IMG/VR virus record: IMGVR_UViG_3300038429_000202
Span: 1-62,260 of that record
DNA length: 62,260 bases
Source of the DNA: a virus
Strand: one strand, 5' to 3'
Positions 16,547-25,664 of this stretch are shown here, piece after piece (the first letter of the stretch is position 1; each line of letters begins with the position of its first letter). Under the pieces are notes generated by a model. It was not told the origin of the DNA. It saw nothing but the letters and a program-made list of their open reading frames with translations, and searched no databases. Both the position numbers and the translations under genes were made by a program.

Positions 16547-16891
16547 TCAAGATCCTTTGGCGGTTTCGGTAATGTCTGCCATGGCAGCACGAGTTGGAGC
16601 GATCTTGTTGATAGCGGGATCGATCGCCATAGCGGCCAATCCGTCGGTGGCCTGCGAATTGACGGAAACATGCTCGATCCCGGGCATGGCAAGCACATCC
16701 TTGACAGTATTAAGCTGGCTGGCCAAGATGACGCCGATGCCGCTGAACATGGTGTTGATCATTCCGAGCACCATGACGATAAGCGATGCTGTATCAGGCC
16801 CCCAGATTTTGGTGAAAACCGCAGTGGAAGTCATGAGCGTGTTGAGGATGACGCCGACGATGCCGATCCACTGCTTGCCACTGAGGTTCAT
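16547..16891 (-). CDS. Holin-like membrane protein
   Basis: 114 residues, with AGGAG upstream. Two hydrophobic segments (WIGIVGVILNTLMTSTAVF and LIVMVLGMINTMFSGIGVIL) lie in the first 60 residues, followed by a soluble tail (VKDVLAMPGIEHVSVNSQAT). It lies 39 bases after the endolysin gene. Holins form membrane lesions that release endolysin; the assignment is based on topology and neighbours. Confidence 0.6.
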   Translation of the reverse strand: MNLSGKQWIGIVGVILNTLMTSTAVFTKIWGPDTASLIVMVLGMINTMFSGIGVILASQLNTVKDVLAMPGIEHVSVNSQATDGLAAMAIDPAINKIAPTRAAMADITETAKGS

Positions 16892-16930
16892 GATTAGGAT
16901 GCTCCTGCGGGTTGCGGCAACCTGTCACAT

Positions 16931-17605
16931 TTAGGATACGGTGTCTAGGGCAGCCTTCCATCGTTTAAGCCACGTCATCCGATCGGAAAGCCCGGTATAT
17001 CCGCCGTTCAGATGGCGGGTGACCTGCACGACGTTGTCCGCCTTGGCCCATGGCAAACAGCCGCAAAGGATGAAATCGGCCGTCCCGCATTCCAGGAAGT
17101 GCTCGGGAGCGTTGACGAGATCGGGGCTGTTGAGCAGGTCGAGGACCAAGCCGTTCTTGGCGAGAAACGCCATCAGTTTTGCGTATCCGGCTCGGCCGGT
17201 TGTCTGCGTAGCTCCACGCCCGCGAAACCACCATCCGTCATTGGACTTCGGCAGATTTCCGAGATCGTCGTGCAGTGGTGGCTCATAAATGTAGTTGGCC
17301 AGTTTCTGCGGGTTGTGAGCGTATATCCATGCGTTGCCGCTATTGAAATGCGCAGGCCACACGGCAGGAAGTCGCTGTGGTGAGTAATTCAGGTTCTCGA
17401 CGACTTCCATCCCGGCGCCACACTCGAGGCTGATCTGCGCCATCAGGTGCGCAATCAAAAGGTTCGAATTGAACCCGTATTTAGGAAACACGACGGGCGC
17501 CGCCTTGGCGATGCCGTCACGCAGGTCCGGGATCAGGCGATCGCCGTTTGACCAGAGGTTGTAGAGGGTGTTGATGAAAGCCAAGCTATTGTATCCGATG
17601 CGCAC
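16931..17605 (-). CDS. Endolysin, GH19 chitinase/lysozyme-like
   Basis: 224 residues from a GTG that lies inside the end of the preceding fibre gene (20-base overlap). LMAQISLECGAGMEVVENLN carries the two acidic residues (E61, E70) expected of GH19 enzymes, followed by the substrate-groove motif WWFRGRGATQTTGRAGY. The GH19 family hydrolyses beta-1,4 linkages; phage members cut the peptidoglycan glycan chain. There is no signal peptide, so release needs a holin, which is encoded next. Confidence 0.85.
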   Translation of the reverse strand: MRIGYNSLAFINTLYNLWSNGDRLIPDLRDGIAKAAPVVFPKYGFNSNLLIAHLMAQISLECGAGMEVVENLNYSPQRLPAVWPAHFNSGNAWIYAHNPQKLANYIYEPPLHDDLGNLPKSNDGWWFRGRGATQTTGRAGYAKLMAFLAKNGLVLDLLNSPDLVNAPEHFLECGTADFILCGCLPWAKADNVVQVTRHLNGGYTGLSDRMTWLKRWKAALDTVS

Positions 17606-19754
17606 TAATTGTGCTGTCTTTGCTATTACCAGATCCGTTGAAGTGCATGGTGCCCGTTGTTTGCGAAGCGTCCTTACAACTAATCCTGATATTGCCTGCA
17701 GGAGAAGTTATGAAGCCTGACAGAGCAGTATTTATGTAAAGATTCGCAGCGGGCGTGTCATTTCTCGAGCTAGATATAATCGTGGTGCCATCCCAAAGTT
17801 TGCAGTCGATGGCATCAATCCCGACCGTTCCGCTTTGGATCGCTACCGTTCCACTCGCCCACCACGTTCCCGTCCCCCCCTGCGCAACACTCGGCCCATC
17901 GAAATAGGTTGAAGTGTTATTAAGCGCTACGTCTCCGCTCAAGGAGTTGGTGATTGCCGCCGGGTTAATTCCTATCGTGATATTAGGAGCCGATGTCGTC
18001 GCGGTAATTATGCCACTATTGTTTATGGTGACGTTGCCGGTCAAACTATTGACTGCCGAAACCGATCCGGCGGAAGCGACCGACGACACCGTAGCTTGTT
18101 TAAGCGCTCCGGATGCTGACGAATCCGAAATCAGGATGAGGTCTCCGGCCGCCGGGCTCGCCTTGACGGTCAAAGCCGCGATCGTTGAGAATTGCGGTGC
18201 GGCGCTACTAGAAGTAAAATTACCTTCAAGCGTCCACGCAGCAGCGTTTGCCTGCTTGGCAACAGTCACTGCGCTGTTAGCGATCGTCACCGCACCGCCC
18301 GAGGTTACTGTGGTGATATCGCCGCTTAGGGTTTGACATGCTGGCGCTACCGACGTCACCCCCACCGGTATCTGACCGTTGGTGCAAGCGGTTATGGATG
18401 CTGGTGTTGCCCCCGCGCCACCTCCAATAAGAATCCCATTGGCGGCCAGGAGCCCAGACGAAGCTATCGTGCTGGATCCGGTAAATCCAAGAATACCTCC
18501 GGACGTTCCGTTGGCCAGTCCGGTGCCGCCGCCGGAAGGCGGAACGACAAGCGAGAATGTATACGACCCGGCACCCGTCCGCTGTACAAATCCGGTCGAG
18601 GCAAAACCGGTGATATTATCTAGGCAAGTGCCCGACGCAGACGAACAATTTGTCCCTCCCCCCGCAAGACCTAGAGTTCCGAACGACATCGCGGTTGAGC
18701 CGCCACCGCCGGAAAGAAGCGGCTGCCCCAGCGATCCGGCCGTTGTTGGCAGGTTAAAGTTGTAGGCAGATGTCGTCGAAGGGTTTTGCACAGTAACTGT
18801 GCCGGTGCCCGACCCCGCCGGGGCCAATGCGAGCTGGCCAGTAGTGGTGCCGGCAAGTCCGAGGGTTAAAGCTGGCGAAACCCAAGTAAAAGCTACTGAC
18901 CCGCCTAGCGATGTCAAGCTGTTAAACTGCACTTGCGTATTTGAACCGCCGGCTGATCCAGAACCTGCCGCACATGACGACCATATCGGATCAGACGCGC
19001 CTTGACTGAGCAAGCACTGCCCGACGTTTATCGTGGCGACAGAATGAAACGCGTTAGTGCCCTCACCGATCAGCACACCGTTGGCACTATAGGACGAAGA
19101 AAATGGAATGCCGTTGACGGATTGCAGGGTAAGTGCGCCAGCTGCAGTTACAGATGAGACATCGCCTGATAGGGTTTTCCATAAAAAAACTGACCCGGTT
19201 TGTCCGATCAAAAATTGTCCGTTAGTGCCGGCACCGGTCGACCCGAGGGACGAAGTTGTGGAGTAATACGGCAATCCGAACTGGGTGCCAGCTCCGATCG
19301 ACGTCCCGCAATCGACGACAAGGCCAAGCGTACCGCTGAAGCATGGGAGATGGCCGGTGACAGCCGCGCCGGACAGCTGAAGGAAGCTGCTGCCGCCAGT
19401 CGGAATAACCACCGGCGTGCCGTTGATGACGAACTGGAGATTCTGGGGGGAAGCGGTGCCGTAATTCTGCAGGCTGATGGTGGCCGGACCGGCGGTCGAG
19501 GCCCCAAAGCAAAGCTGGTTGCGTCCGGCGGCGGTCTGTCGGTCGGACGAGACGCAAATCCCACTTCCGCCTGGGTTAGTGACGCCAATCGAGGAAATTG
19601 GGCTGTCGGCAGCCGACCCGCCGTCTCCGATGACCCCGCTGGTAAGCCAGTAGGGGATATGATTACGAGTGACGGTACCGGACTGTTGGACAGACTGGGC
19701 GAAGGCCGGGACGGCGGCCAGAAGGGCGGCGGAAACCAGTAGTTTCTTCAACAT
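17586..19754 (-). CDS. Tail-fibre-like protein with Sec signal peptide
   Basis: 722 residues. The N-terminus MLKKLLVSAALLAAVPAFAQ is a classic Sec signal, unusual for a virion protein. The rest is Gly/Ser/Thr-rich with many fibre-type beta repeats (for example LSGDVSSVTAAGALTLQSVN and LSGDITTVTSGGAVTI, repeated at intervals), then NPAAITNSLSGDVALNN and a distinct C-terminal domain with two Cys (about residues 645-700). Likely an elongated trimeric fibre or surface adhesin. It sits just upstream of the lysis genes, away from the main structural block. Confidence 0.7.
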   Translation of the reverse strand: MLKKLLVSAALLAAVPAFAQSVQQSGTVTRNHIPYWLTSGVIGDGGSAADSPISSIGVTNPGGSGICVSSDRQTAAGRNQLCFGASTAGPATISLQNYGTASPQNLQFVINGTPVVIPTGGSSFLQLSGAAVTGHLPCFSGTLGLVVDCGTSIGAGTQFGLPYYSTTSSLGSTGAGTNGQFLIGQTGSVFLWKTLSGDVSSVTAAGALTLQSVNGIPFSSSYSANGVLIGEGTNAFHSVATINVGQCLLSQGASDPIWSSCAAGSGSAGGSNTQVQFNSLTSLGGSVAFTWVSPALTLGLAGTTTGQLALAPAGSGTGTVTVQNPSTTSAYNFNLPTTAGSLGQPLLSGGGGSTAMSFGTLGLAGGGTNCSSASGTCLDNITGFASTGFVQRTGAGSYTFSLVVPPSGGGTGLANGTSGGILGFTGSSTIASSGLLAANGILIGGGAGATPASITACTNGQIPVGVTSVAPACQTLSGDITTVTSGGAVTIANSAVTVAKQANAAAWTLEGNFTSSSAAPQFSTIAALTVKASPAAGDLILISDSSASGALKQATVSSVASAGSVSAVNSLTGNVTINNSGIITATTSAPNITIGINPAAITNSLSGDVALNNTSTYFDGPSVAQGGTGTWWASGTVAIQSGTVGIDAIDCKLWDGTTIISSSRNDTPAANLYINTALSGFITSPAGNIRISCKDASQTTGTMHFNGSGNSKDSTISAHRIQ

Positions 19755-19816
19755 GCGACCTGCCTCACAAACGCTGGAAGCGCTTGCTTAGCACGGACCC
19801 GGGCAATTCCCAAGGC

Positions 19817-20083
19817 CTAGCCCCGGCGGAAACCCTGCTGCCTCGGGACGTTATCCATGGCGGCCACCGCGACGTTGGCGATAGTCTGGACCGAGGCCCA
19901 GAAGATCGAGGCTTCCTCCTGATTGAGCATCAGGGAGCGGAAAATCGCCTCGTCATCGGTGCCGGGCGGGATCAGCAGGAAGGCGCCGCCGAATTTGGCG
20001 CCCTTGTTGAGCCGGATCTGGCGGGCCATGTCCTCGAACAACAGGGCGCGCTTCTCGGACTCGTCGAGCTGTTCGTCAGACAT
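19817..20083 (-). CDS. Small protein, unknown
   Basis: 88 residues from the ATG at 20083 that overlaps the previous stop. An acidic helical N-terminus (EQLDESEKRALLFEDMARQ) is followed by RLNKGAKFGGAFLLIPPGTD and a helical end. No family was recognised. It is the last member of a coupled set of three small genes upstream of the fibre. Confidence 0.55.
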   Translation of the reverse strand: MSDEQLDESEKRALLFEDMARQIRLNKGAKFGGAFLLIPPGTDDEAIFRSLMLNQEEASIFWASVQTIANVAVAAMDNVPRQQGFRRG

Positions 20084-20279
20084 CCACCGCCTCAAGCAAG
20101 TCGTCGATCAAAGGAACGAGGTGTTTTGCGTCTACACGCAGCGGCTCGTGATTGATGGGCCAGCGTCGCCCGGTCAACGCATTCCACAAGCCTTCCCGCT
20201 CCTCAGCCATATTGGCCAGCACCGTGCGGCACTGTCTGAGGGCGAGGACCAAGTCATCAACTCGAATATCGCCGGTCAC
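20076..20279 (-). CDS. Small protein, unknown
   Basis: 67 residues from a GTG at 20279 overlapping the KTSC-gene stop (GTGA); another GTG at 20291 would add 4 residues. Helical throughout (VDDLVLALRQCRTVLANMAE), ending in an acidic LIDDLLEAVDV. Function unknown. Confidence 0.5.
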   Translation of the reverse strand: MTGDIRVDDLVLALRQCRTVLANMAEEREGLWNALTGRRWPINHEPLRVDAKHLVPLIDDLLEAVDV

Positions 20280-20497
20280 ACATACCTCCACGAGTCGGCA
20301 AACGGTTTGATATCAGACAGGAACATCGAGCCGACCGACGGTGCCCGCGACAGTTGCTCGGCAGTGCCTTCGTCGAAGCCCTTATAGGCCGCGGTTCTTC
20401 CCTTCTTCTTGAAAGTCACTGTGAGTTCCTGGGTGTCTTCATCCCACCCGACTTCGGATATCATCTCAGAGAAGACCGGTTTCGACCACGTTGCCAT
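20276..20497 (-). CDS. KTSC-domain protein
   Basis: 73 residues. LTVTFKKKGRTAAYKGFDEG followed by APSVGSMFLSDIKPFADSW matches the KTSC domain, a short beta-sheet domain often found next to nucleic-acid enzymes; its biochemical role is not established. The gene overlaps the TPR glycosyltransferase gene by 32 bases. Confidence 0.7.
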   Translation of the reverse strand: MATWSKPVFSEMISEVGWDEDTQELTVTFKKKGRTAAYKGFDEGTAEQLSRAPSVGSMFLSDIKPFADSWRYV

Positions 20498-21884
20498 GCA
20501 CTTTCTCCTTCAAGGCTTCGACGATCCGCTCGAACACGGGCTCCCAGCGCATGTCATCTTTTTGCTGAAATACGCGATGTTTTGGCGTCCACAGCCGGTT
20601 CGTCCCGTCGGAACCGAGCCTGTAATCGCGACCTAAATGCGAATATGGTATCCAGCATTCTTTATCGCACATGCTGGCGATGTGGCCGAGAGCTGACTCG
20701 ACAGAAATTACGAGATCTAACTCCGACAACACAAAACAGCTATCGGCCACGTCGCGTAGATATCCACTTAGGTCGCGAATCAGCGGAGCAAAGCCCCACA
20801 GGTTCAGGTCGGTCTTCTTGGCATCGACCTGCAACGAATATAACTGAATCCCCGGCACTCGGTACAGCTCCATGAAGTGGTGGATTGGAATGTTCCGATG
20901 CTTGTCGATGTCGTTCAGCGGTGAGCCGGACCATGCGATACCAATGTGGAATTGGCGATCAGCAACCTTCCACTGGTTCGACATCGGCGGGCGCGGCATG
21001 CCGATGTTCGGAGCCGATTTTATTTCAGCGTCGGATAATCCCAGGGCGAAAGGTAGGCTGACAAACGTCGACCAAGCGTCGGCATCGCCGGGAAAGTTCG
21101 AAGGCGACGGCAGAAAATTGAGATTCGGAAGATGCCGGAACGCGTGCTCGAAGACACGACGTAGCTCACTTTGAACGCACATGTGAATGAATCGACACCG
21201 CTTCGAGGCCGCTTCCACAAAGCGTGCATACGATAGCGTGTCGCCGAGACCCTGATCGGCCACCAGGAACAACGTCTTGCCATTCTCGCCCTTCCACTTC
21301 GGGTACGGGTATAAGAGAAAATTCGGCAGCCGCGCCTCGAAGCGGGATTCGAAATGCTTCAATCCCGCAGCGTATTGCCCGTCGAACAATAGTGCAAACG
21401 CCAGTTGGAATTCAGCGATCGCATTGTAAGTGCCGTCTTCGGTCCGGGCGAGATCGTAGCACTTCTTGGCATAGCCAACGGCAACATCGGTTTCGCCGAA
21501 TATCTGATGGCACATCGACATGTGCATATACGGCAGCGACGACTTCGGCTCAAGATTGATCGCTTCGTGAAGCAAGGGCAAAGCTTCCTTGTGCCCGCCC
21601 AACTTCATAAGCTCCCATGCGAGATTGGTCAGGGTCTTGTGCCGCTCGTTCGGGGTCTGCTCGCATTCGAGCGTGCGACGAAACAGGGCGACGGCGGCAT
21701 GCGGACGAACCAAATCGGAAGCCGTGCAGCCGTTGACGTACAGCGCATGGCCCCAAGACGGGTCGGCATACACGGCAGAATTCAAAAGCTGATAGGCGTG
21801 ATCTTGGTTGGTTGGCGCCGATTTGTCGCGGGCTGCCTCCTCTCCGCGAATCAATAGTTTTTCAGCCTGCTCGCGATTGCCCAT
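20466..21884 (-). CDS. TPR-containing glycosyltransferase
   Basis: 472 residues. TPR helices fill residues 1-190 (for example LTNLAWELMKLGGHKEALPL). A C-terminal GT-B-like domain contains LFLVADQGLGDTLSYARFV and IGIAWSGSPLNDIDKHRN, motifs shared by TPR-linked GT9/GT41-like enzymes of alphaproteobacteria. Such proteins transfer sugars to proteins or cell-surface glycans. It belongs to a five-gene sugar locus (20.5-26.7 kb) and may glycosylate a virion or host surface target. Confidence 0.75.
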   Translation of the reverse strand: MGNREQAEKLLIRGEEAARDKSAPTNQDHAYQLLNSAVYADPSWGHALYVNGCTASDLVRPHAAVALFRRTLECEQTPNERHKTLTNLAWELMKLGGHKEALPLLHEAINLEPKSSLPYMHMSMCHQIFGETDVAVGYAKKCYDLARTEDGTYNAIAEFQLAFALLFDGQYAAGLKHFESRFEARLPNFLLYPYPKWKGENGKTLFLVADQGLGDTLSYARFVEAASKRCRFIHMCVQSELRRVFEHAFRHLPNLNFLPSPSNFPGDADAWSTFVSLPFALGLSDAEIKSAPNIGMPRPPMSNQWKVADRQFHIGIAWSGSPLNDIDKHRNIPIHHFMELYRVPGIQLYSLQVDAKKTDLNLWGFAPLIRDLSGYLRDVADSCFVLSELDLVISVESALGHIASMCDKECWIPYSHLGRDYRLGSDGTNRLWTPKHRVFQQKDDMRWEPVFERIVEALKEKVHGNVVETGLL

Positions 21885-22077
21885 TCTGCGTCCTCAACTC
21901 GTGCGCGTCACAAATGCTGTGGCCCTGCTGACGCCGGCCGAACGGGGTACCTTCCGGGGCGCCGAACGAGAAATCGTGAACCCACTCGAACGTGTCGAGG
22001 CGCCGGCGCACCGGCTCGCCTGCCTTGCAGTGCGGGCACAGCTCCTTGCACTTGGCTTCGAGTTCTTCGGGGATCAT
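21862..22077 (-). CDS. Small zinc-binding-like protein, unknown
   Basis: 71 residues from the ATG at 22077 (ATGA overlap with the previous stop). CKELCPHC near the N-terminus and a later HSICDAHE give a possible metal site. Overlaps the next gene by 23 bases. Function unknown. Confidence 0.5.
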   Translation of the reverse strand: MIPEELEAKCKELCPHCKAGEPVRRRLDTFEWVHDFSFGAPEGTPFGRRQQGHSICDAHELRTQNGQSRAG

Positions 22078-22361
22078 GTCCAAATATACCCTCCTTTGGG
22101 CAGCGCCATCTTTACAGCGGGCCAGCGAATTTTTACGCCATACACTTCAACCTGCATCCAGCACGAACCATCAGGGTGCTCTATTACTTTTCCCATTCTG
22201 GGATCACCTGCTCGATAAACCATCGTTGGCATTTCCCGCAGCTGAGTCAGCATGCGAATACCCTGCTCGTGGTTTTTCAGCAAAATACAATCGGGCGGCT
22301 CGAACCCGGCAGCCTTGAACGTATGCACGCATCGCCCAACAGCTTCTATGAAGTCTGTCAC
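22074..22361 (-). CDS. Small protein, unknown
   Basis: 95 residues, coupled by 4-base overlaps to the serine recombinase upstream and the small Cys protein downstream. An N-terminal helix with PPDCILLKNHEQGIRMLTQL and a beta-rich C-terminal half (CWMQVEVYGVKIRWP). No family was recognised. Confidence 0.55.
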   Translation of the reverse strand: MTDFIEAVGRCVHTFKAAGFEPPDCILLKNHEQGIRMLTQLREMPTMVYRAGDPRMGKVIEHPDGSCWMQVEVYGVKIRWPAVKMALPKGGYIWT

Positions 22362-23053
22362 TGCTGGGCTTCCTGCATCACCACCCGCCGGATCGCCATC
22401 GCCGTGAACGGTTTGCCGGCTCGCGACAGAATGCCGGCCTCGGCGAGCTTGCGCGACGTACCGATCAAGCCTTCATTCTGGTACAACTGCTTCATCTTCA
22501 CCAGCGTCTCCCGCTCCTTCTCATCCGACACAAGTAGCGCAGACCTGCCCTCGCCCTCTTTACGGAAACCGAATGGGACGTTGCCGACCGGGCCGCCCTT
22601 CGCCTTCTTGGCCTTGCGGCCCTCGGCGGTGCGCTCGCGGATCCTGATCCGCTCCATGTCGGCGACAGCGGCAAGAATGGTGAACAGCAGGCGGGCGGTT
22701 CCCTCACCGGTCACGGGTTCGTGCCCCATGTCGTACAGCACGAGATGGACACCCTTCTCCTTGAACAACTCCAGCATGTTGAGCGCATCGACGGCAGAGC
22801 GAAACATGCGATCGAGCTTGCTGGCAATCACGGTGTCGCCGGTCGCCATGTCGGCCAGCAACTGAGCACCGGCCTCGCGCTTGGACAACTTGACCCCGCC
22901 GGACACTCCAGCATCGGTGTAAATCTGCACGCCGTACTTATCGACGCCGCGGGCGCGGGCGAAGCCCTCGATAATGTCCTGCTGGACTTGCAGGCTTGAA
23001 CGATCCGCATTGGCCTGATCGGCGGTACTAACTCTTACGTAGCCTAGGATCAT
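22358..23053 (-). CDS. Serine recombinase (resolvase/invertase family)
   Basis: 231 residues. YVRVSTADQ holds the nucleophile Ser-9 and Arg-7; SKLDRMFRS (78-86) carries the other active-site Arg residues. The catalytic domain is followed by the E-helix (ADMERIRIRERTAEGRKAKK) and a short recombinase-type DNA-binding region (PFGFRKEGEGRS onwards). It is longer than Hin/Gin invertases but far shorter than large serine integrases. Cuts and rejoins DNA with 2-base staggers. No inverted repeats around a fibre gene were spotted, so integration, resolution or inversion cannot be told apart. Confidence 0.85.
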   Translation of the reverse strand: MILGYVRVSTADQANADRSSLQVQQDIIEGFARARGVDKYGVQIYTDAGVSGGVKLSKREAGAQLLADMATGDTVIASKLDRMFRSAVDALNMLELFKEKGVHLVLYDMGHEPVTGEGTARLLFTILAAVADMERIRIRERTAEGRKAKKAKGGPVGNVPFGFRKEGEGRSALLVSDEKERETLVKMKQLYQNEGLIGTSRKLAEAGILSRAGKPFTAMAIRRVVMQEAQQ

Positions 23054-23089
23054 ATTCCTCTCCCCGATTTGTACTACAACTTGACTACC

Positions 23090-24088
23090 TCAAGCCGGGG
23101 CCTTCGTCAAGGCCTGATCACGCACCCACGGATAGGTAATGGCCAGCCCCATCATCAGCGAGGTTTTCGGTTCCCATGCTAATACTTTCTTGGCTAAGGT
23201 GTTGTCCGAGCCACGGGAATGGACGCCGACCGGCCCCGGCTCGCTCTCCCATGCCAGTACCTTGTTGGCAGTCCGACACACCGCCTCGAACAGATCGATA
23301 ATCGACACCGTCTCGCCGTGCGCGATATTGACCGGGCCCTGGCAGTCCGACTCCATCAGTTTGAGCATGCCGTCGATCACGTCGTCGACGTAGGTGAACG
23401 ACCGCCGCTGGGTGCCGTCGCCCCAGAGCTTGACAGTTCCCGCATAAGAAGCTTCTGCAACTTTTTTGCATATCGCCGCGACAGCTTTAGATCGAGGAGC
23501 CTGCCATTCGCAATATGGCCCGTAAGTATTGCCGATCCGTCCAATGCGAATTTCAAGTCCGTGATTTCTAGCATAGGCGTCGTACAATTTCTCGGCATAC
23601 AGTTTCTCCTGCCCGAACGCGAACGTATTGAACGAGGCATCCTGCTCCCGCCACGGCTGGATGACATGATCCGGGATGCGCTCGGCCGCGAACGGATCGA
23701 TCTCGATGGTGTCGGGGTAGACGCACTGGCTGGAGGCGAACAGGATCTTCTCGCATGCGCCGGTCTGCCGGATCGCTTCGAGGGTGTGCAGGTTGATCTT
23801 CAGTGAATTAGTAAGAATAGCAGCGTCATTGTCGCCGATACCAATATAGCCAAGCCCGCCGACTTCCCCAGCGACTTGGTAACACTCGTCGAAATGATGG
23901 CGGAAAAAATGATGATGGAAATCAGCAGTATTGGTGAGGTCCAGGATATTGTATTCATTGGCTACCGACTTTCGATAGGCGGGGGGATGGCGGGCGATGC
24001 TGACGACGAAGTGGCCTTCGGCTTTCAGGCGATGCTCTAACGCTGACCCCAAAAATCCCGCCGCGCCTAAAATTAAAACTTTTTTCAC
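23090..24088 (-). CDS. GDP-mannose-3,5-epimerase-like SDR with Tyr to Phe change
   Basis: 332 residues from a GTG. The Rossmann motif GAAGFLGSALE (8-18) is intact, as are GEVGGLGYIG (74-83), FASSQCVYPD (117-126) and RRSFTYVDDVIDGM, all close in layout to GDP-mannose 3,5-epimerase and related NDP-sugar epimerases. The YxxxK catalytic pair reads F158-G-Q-E-K162, so the Tyr is replaced by Phe (codon TTC). The protein may bind nucleotide sugar and NAD(H) with altered or lost oxidation chemistry. Its neighbours are glycosyltransferases. Confidence 0.8.
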   Translation of the reverse strand: MKKVLILGAAGFLGSALEHRLKAEGHFVVSIARHPPAYRKSVANEYNILDLTNTADFHHHFFRHHFDECYQVAGEVGGLGYIGIGDNDAAILTNSLKINLHTLEAIRQTGACEKILFASSQCVYPDTIEIDPFAAERIPDHVIQPWREQDASFNTFAFGQEKLYAEKLYDAYARNHGLEIRIGRIGNTYGPYCEWQAPRSKAVAAICKKVAEASYAGTVKLWGDGTQRRSFTYVDDVIDGMLKLMESDCQGPVNIAHGETVSIIDLFEAVCRTANKVLAWESEPGPVGVHSRGSDNTLAKKVLAWEPKTSLMMGLAITYPWVRDQALTKAPA

Positions 24089-24417
24089 AGATCAACCTCC
24101 CCAATACTCCCCAGCCATGGAAGTTCGACACGGGCCATCAGGTATCCTTCCGCATACGGATTGCTTTCGGGACGAAGCACAATTACCACCCCGGCACCCG
24201 GGAAATAGGTTGTCCAGTATTCGTGCGATGAATCAAACCAGTTCTTATCCGGCAGCAGCCGAGACAAAATTATAATTGCCTTGGCGAATTGTCCGATCTC
24301 GCGGCGCACCGGAGCTTTCGATTGCTCGCCAACGCCCCAGTAATACCAGTCGCGAAACGCGCCTTCGCTCAGTTCATAAACGTACCAAGTTTCGGGTTTT
24401 GTGATCGGCAGTGGCAT
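24085..24417 (-). CDS. Protein in sugar locus, unknown
   Basis: 110 residues from the ATG at 24417 that overlaps the previous TAA. Aromatic-rich N-terminal half (WYVYELSEGAFRDWYYWGVG) and a beta-rich C-terminus. No family was recognised. The coupled position between a glycosyltransferase and the epimerase suggests a role in the same glycan pathway. Confidence 0.55.
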   Translation of the reverse strand: MPLPITKPETWYVYELSEGAFRDWYYWGVGEQSKAPVRREIGQFAKAIIILSRLLPDKNWFDSSHEYWTTYFPGAGVVIVLRPESNPYAEGYLMARVELPWLGSIGEVDL

Positions 24418-25664
24418 TATTTCGCCTCCGGCAACTGATCCCACGAAAACCTGAACGTGCTGTCGAGCAGCTGGGGATCGGCGGTCTGCAGCCCGTAGAA
24501 CACCGCGCCCTCGCTCATCTCCATCGTGATTTGCCGCGGCACCGGGCCGCCCGGCACGTTGATCGAGCCGAACTGCTGCATGCCTCCGGGCAAGTCCGGC
24601 GCGAAGTTAAATCCAGAGCGGGTGTCCGTGATAGCCACCCTGGCGCCGGTGGTCCCGCCAGTGACGTGGAAGGAGCAGGAACCAGAAGTGCGCACGGAAA
24701 GAGATGCGCCGCCCGGACCAGTGCGGTAGGCGAAGGGGCCCCACCCCTGGGCCCATTGTAATTCCAAACTGCCTTGCCATGGTTCGAGCCCCGCGAGGTT
24801 GCCGAGTTGATGAGGGAAGAAAAGCATACCGGTGCCGTCGCGGTGGATGATACCAGGAAGTTCGATCTGATGCACGCCGGCGCGGATGGCGAGGAGGTTA
24901 CCTCGATAGATCTCGAATGCCTCGTCATTCCAGTTCATCGGGTCGTCGGCCGCGACCAATTTCAAACCTTGCTGCTCAAGCGGCGGGTTCTGCCCGATCA
25001 TCCGGCATTTAGCGGGAGTCAGCGCGAGGCTGGCAAGGCCGTGGCTGGCGAGCTGAGTCTCGAACTGCCAATCCGTCGTTGTCCATTGTTCATTACCTCG
25101 AAAAGCAGCATAGGTCGCTACATCAATCCCGGACAACTGAGCCCACAACAGGCGAGTGGTTGGCCACCATGAAGTCCTGAAAGAACGAAGAACGATCTCT
25201 GCGGCTTCCCGCGTGAAAATAATAAATCCTGCTCCAATGTTATGCATGACGGCCCAGCCATCACGCTGGATAAGGACGCGGTCGACGTAAGAACGGGGTG
25301 AAACTGCTCCAACGCTAAGACCATCTGCTTTCCCTTTCTCGAACAACTCCATCGTCGGCTCGAACCAGTCCTCGTCAAGCAGGACGTCGTTCTCGAGCAG
25401 GCCGATATGAGTGTAGTTGGCCCCCGAGCGTAACATAGCCGACAGCTTCCACGCGATCGCCGCGTCGGCCCCTCCGCGCACGTAGACAGGAGCTTCAACA
25501 CAATGCTCCGAGTGCTTGGCCCAATACTCCTTACCTTCATAGGTATTTGACCCATCGCACCACCACAGTGATGCGCAATCGCCCGCCGTATCCATCAAGC
25601 GGGGGAAAGTCTGCCTCGTCAGCTCGACCTGATCCTTCGTGCTGTAGCCGATCGCGAGTTTCAT
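24417..25664 (-). CDS. GT-A glycosyltransferase fused to a C-terminal beta domain
   Basis: 415 residues from the ATG at 25664 (ATGA overlap). The GT-A half carries MKLAIGYSTKDQ at the start, LLENDVLLDEDWFEP (acidic nucleotide-sugar/metal motif, about residue 88) and a GAGFIIFTREAAEIVLRSF acceptor-side segment. From about residue 270 a beta-rich domain follows (SLSVRTSGSCSFHVTGGTTG and later strands), possibly carbohydrate-binding. Predicted cytosolic enzyme building a surface or virion glycan, acting with the adjacent glycosyltransferase. Confidence 0.7.
   Translation of the reverse strand: MKLAIGYSTKDQVELTRQTFPRLMDTAGDCASLWWCDGSNTYEGKEYWAKHSEHCVEAPVYVRGGADAAIAWKLSAMLRSGANYTHIGLLENDVLLDEDWFEPTMELFEKGKADGLSVGAVSPRSYVDRVLIQRDGWAVMHNIGAGFIIFTREAAEIVLRSFRTSWWPTTRLLWAQLSGIDVATYAAFRGNEQWTTTDWQFETQLASHGLASLALTPAKCRMIGQNPPLEQQGLKLVAADDPMNWNDEAFEIYRGNLLAIRAGVHQIELPGIIHRDGTGMLFFPHQLGNLAGLEPWQGSLELQWAQGWGPFAYRTGPGGASLSVRTSGSCSFHVTGGTTGARVAITDTRSGFNFAPDLPGGMQQFGSINVPGGPVPRQITMEMSEGAVFYGLQTADPQLLDSTFRFSWDQLPEAK

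Noticed and set aside
22358-23053. DNA inversion system for fibre switching
   Set aside because: The recombinase could be an invertase, but no inverted repeat pair was noticed around the fibre genes.
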